DNA from: Dyadobacter diqingensis
GTDB taxonomy: Bacteria; Bacteroidota; Bacteroidia; Cytophagales; Spirosomataceae
Direction of reading: 5' to 3'
Assembly: GCF_024220585.1 (NCBI RefSeq)
Contig: NZ_JAMXKF010000007.1
Span: 56,775-120,774, forward strand
DNA: 64,000 bases
Positions 62,019-64,000 of this stretch are shown piece by piece. The notes below the pieces were generated by a model, which was not told the origin of the DNA, did not search any database, and was given only the letters and a program-made list of their open reading frames with translations. Position numbers and translations under genes: made by a program. Positions within the stretch are counted from its first letter, which is position 1. Each line of letters begins with the position of its first letter.

Positions 62019-63395
62019 ATGAAAAATATACTTCTTTTGCTCCTGGCCCTGACAACCTTGTCTGCATCGGCGCAGAATAATTTCAAAGTACCGAAATACG
62101 AAAAATTCAAACTCAAAAACGGACTGACTGTCTACCTGATGGAACAGCATGAGGTGCCTTTGATTAATGTTTCGGCTGTATTCGACGCCGGATCCATTAA
62201 TGATGGCGACCAATATGGCCTGGCTGCCTTAACGGCCGATGCGGTTGTTTTTGGCACACAGAAATACACAAAGTCGCAGATTGAAGAGATAACGGATTAT
62301 GTGGGTGCCAACCTGTCAACCATGGCAGGTAAGGAGGGTGCAAGTGTGCGGTCCTCGTTTGCAGTGAAAGATCAGGATAAACTTTTTGACGTAATACAGC
62401 AGGTTATTATGTACCCTGTTTTTGACGCAACTGAATTTGACAAGCACAAGCAGCGTACTTTGCTGGAACTTGCGCAAGCCAAGGAAAGCCCGCGCAGCGT
62501 TATCGGTAATTATTTCAACGGATTTGTATTTGATAAACATCCTTATGCCACACCAACAGGCGGGACAAAGTCTACTGTCGATAAGATCACCGTTCAGGAT
62601 GTGAAAAAGTTTTATCAAGGCAATTACACAAGCGGTAAAGGTGCGATCGCTGTCGCAGGTGATTTCAAAACGGCTGATATGAAAAAAAGGATCACAGCCC
62701 TTTTTGGTGACTGGAAAACTGCCGAAGCAAGAATGATCAAACGTGCAGTTCCTGAACTTAATTTTGACAAAAGCCGGGTTTTGCTGGTTAACAAAGACGA
62801 TGCCCGCGAAACAACGTTTTATATCGGAGGCAAAGGAATTCCTTACAGCTCTCCGGATTATATTCCTGTTCTGGTTGTCAATACGGTTTTGGGCGGCAGG
62901 TTTACTTCCTGGTTAAACGATGCACTCCGTGTCAACTCGGGCCTTACGTATGGTGCAAGCAGCCGGTTTAGCCGTTATAAAATGGCAGGTACCTTTGTGA
63001 TCAGCACCTTTACGAAAAATTCCACCACGGTACCTGCCGTTGATATGGCGCTGGATGTTCTGGACAGTTTACATAAAACCGGGATCGATGATAAGGTTCT
63101 GGCTTCGGCAAAAGCGTATGTAAAGGGTGATTTTCCTCCTGATTATGAGTCTTCCGGCGCGCTCGCGGGTTTATTAACGGATATGTTCATTTACAATTTT
63201 GATGAAAACTTCATCAATACCTTTCAGGCAAAAGTGGATGGATTGACCACGGCTCAGGCCAAATCAATTATCGAACAATATTTCCCGAAAGACAAACTAC
63301 AATTTGTAATGGTAGGAAAATCTTCTGAAATAAAAGAACAGGTTAAAAAGTACGGAGAAGTGTCTGAAAAGCAGATTAAGGCAGACGGATATTGA
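62019..63395 (+). CDS. M16-family peptidase homologue, inactive partner
   Basis: A 458-residue M16B homologue with signal peptide (MKNILLLLLALTTLSASAQ). At the place of HxxEH it reads GLAALTADAVVFGTQ (67-80), so no zinc can be bound, but the substrate-binding features are present: LGGRFTSWLNDALRVNSGLT, and YGASSRFSRYKMAGTFVIST. This RY/Y-type partner is required for many M16B enzymes. It is co-transcribed with the active subunit upstream, and the pair is likely periplasmic or surface-exposed. The substrate is unknown. Confidence 0.92.
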   Translation: MKNILLLLLALTTLSASAQNNFKVPKYEKFKLKNGLTVYLMEQHEVPLINVSAVFDAGSINDGDQYGLAALTADAVVFGTQKYTKSQIEEITDYVGANLSTMAGKEGASVRSSFAVKDQDKLFDVIQQVIMYPVFDATEFDKHKQRTLLELAQAKESPRSVIGNYFNGFVFDKHPYATPTGGTKSTVDKITVQDVKKFYQGNYTSGKGAIAVAGDFKTADMKKRITALFGDWKTAEARMIKRAVPELNFDKSRVLLVNKDDARETTFYIGGKGIPYSSPDYIPVLVVNTVLGGRFTSWLNDALRVNSGLTYGASSRFSRYKMAGTFVISTFTKNSTTVPAVDMALDVLDSLHKTGIDDKVLASAKAYVKGDFPPDYESSGALAGLLTDMFIYNFDENFINTFQAKVDGLTTAQAKSIIEQYFPKDKLQFVMVGKSSEIKEQVKKYGEVSEKQIKADGY

Positions 63396-63819
63396 GCGGG
63401 GGGACATCGGCAGTCGGCTATCAGCTGGGTTGCCGGAATGAGTTTGATGTCAATGTAAAATCATCGGCTTTCGATGGTCAATTTTTAGGCCAAAATGTCC
63501 CATCGCCATTTTGCCGACAGCTGACCGCCGAAAGCCGATGTCCACTTAAATCATCGGCTTTCGATGGTGAATTTTTAGGCCAAAATGTCCCATCACCATT
63601 TTAGCCGACAGCTTACCGCCGAAAGCCGATGTCAGCTTAAACTATCTACTTCCGATGGTAATTTTTAGGGCAAAATGTCTCATCACCCCTTTTTTCCGAC
63701 AGCTGACCGCCGAAAGCCGATGTCCACTTAAATCGTCGGCTTCCGATGGTAATTTTTAGGCCAAAATGTCCCATCGCCATTTTGCCGACAGCTGACCGCC
63801 GAAAGCCGATGCCCCCTTA
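63396..63819. repeat. Tandem repeat, four units of about 91 bp
   Basis: Four units start near 63461, 63551, 63642 and 63733. Each unit has arms CATCGGCTTTCG and CGAAAGCCGATG (12 bp, exact in units 1 and 2: 63462-63473 with 63529-63540, and 63552-63563 with 63620-63631). The conserved interior includes TTTTTAGGCCAAAATGTCCC. Unit 3 has a damaged left arm and unit 4 has two changes. The region has no gene; the short ORF at 63392 is an artefact. A partial copy precedes it (63402-63425). Confidence 0.85.
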
Positions 63820-64000
63820 TTAATTCCTGTAATCCAATGCGGGTTTCCGATCTCCCACCATCGCTTCATATTTAAAATTGGGACCTTTTGCTTTGACCCA
63901 ATCAGCATGTGCTTTTTCGATTAAAGCCGGGTCTTTGAAGAAGTCAATGGCTGTCAGCGCAAGCGTTTTCGACGCTACCATCATCCCTTTTTTCCCGATT
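63820..64000 (-). CDS. C-terminal end of an M20-family (AbgB-like) amidohydrolase, partial
   Basis: The last 59 codons of a minus-strand gene that enters from outside the window; the stop is TAA at 63820-63822. The sequence includes IGKKGMMVASKTLALTAIDF, then FKDPALIEKAHADWVKAKG, and ends GDRKPALDYRN. This matches the end of aminobenzoyl-glutamate-hydrolase-like (AbgB) M20 peptidases, where a G(H/K)KGM segment precedes AAK..A..A.DL..DP. The call is from a short stretch, so the family is likely but the function is not secure. Confidence 0.6.
   Translation of the reverse strand, partial: IGKKGMMVASKTLALTAIDFFKDPALIEKAHADWVKAKGPNFKYEAMVGDRKPALDYRN

Noticed and set aside
63392..63604. A 70-codon frame after the last M16 gene
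   Set aside because: It is made of the tandem repeat units and its product simply repeats the phrase SSAFDG(Q/E)FLGQNVPSPF, so it is not a gene.
1..64000. tRNA, rRNA or riboswitch genes
   Set aside because: No GTTCGAATCC-type T-loop with cloverleaf arms, no rRNA stretches and no known riboswitch core were found by reading. A covariance-model scan would be needed to exclude small RNAs.

Overview
The window looks like a chromosomal segment of a Bacteroidota bacterium, most likely a Cytophagales/Spirosomaceae member close to Dyadobacter (genus is an inference from gene content). The evidence is two SusC/SusD outer-membrane nutrient uptake pairs, a third TonB-dependent-type barrel, many Bacteroidota-style -7 promoter boxes (TAnnTTTG) with few clear Shine-Dalgarno sequences, and lineage-typical genes: GSCFA protein, long NusB, DUF1573 lipoprotein and a REP-associated IS200-like transposase. 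No rRNA, tRNA, prophage or CRISPR array was recognised.

Layout. 0.2-7.2 kb: SusC (with STN domain), SusD, then a terminator and an FG-GAP/CxxCH lipoprotein. 7.3-13.8 kb (minus): a second SusC-SusD-lipoprotein operon ending at a terminator, then a separate carboxypeptidase-regulatory-like protein. 14-16.2 kb: BlaI-type repressor and M56 (BlaR1-type) sensor behind two operator-like palindromes. 16.2-25.4 kb (minus): phosphoglucomutase/phosphomannomutase, GH63-like glucosidase, long D-Ala-D-Ala ligase, Nfu-type protein, Mrp ATPase and GSCFA protein. 25.6-27.1 kb: a DUF6934-like gene with an overlapping 44-codon partner, then a GH16 glucanase. 27.1-33 kb: dnaX (with an A10 slippery run) facing a housekeeping series coaE, ybbR-like, yajC, DUF1573, ytxH and nusB.

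33.3-41.8 kb: an ABC exporter, a 2OG-Fe(II) oxygenase, then a DNA-damage-tolerance module: a LexA/CI-like XRE-S24 repressor divergent from DNA polymerase IV and a second, short DnaE. Three copies of GGAAnnAnTCC cover both divergent promoters. An ECF sigma factor and a short truncated-looking membrane ORF follow. 42-49 kb: lgt, Ada, a lipocalin-like lipoprotein, a sugar epimerase-like TIM barrel and a large M16 peptidase. 48.8-50 kb: a REP-like tandem array with a period of about 119 bp, flush against an IS200-like (RAYT) transposase. 50-58.7 kb: DUF3820, pncB, a small XRE regulator, a TonB-type barrel, pgk and a FAN1-like VRR-NUC nuclease. 58.7-64 kb: a cysteine-rich outer-membrane protein, a paired active/inactive M16 peptidase operon, a tandem repeat of about 91 bp, and the 3' end of an M20/AbgB-like hydrolase.

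The parts most worth a second look are the XRE-S24/dinB/dnaE regulon with its operator triplet, the REP array that shares sequence with the 3' end of its transposase gene, the dnaX poly-A slippage site where both alternative frames stop within a few codons, and the DUF6934-like two-gene unit with a probable one-base frameshift in the partner.
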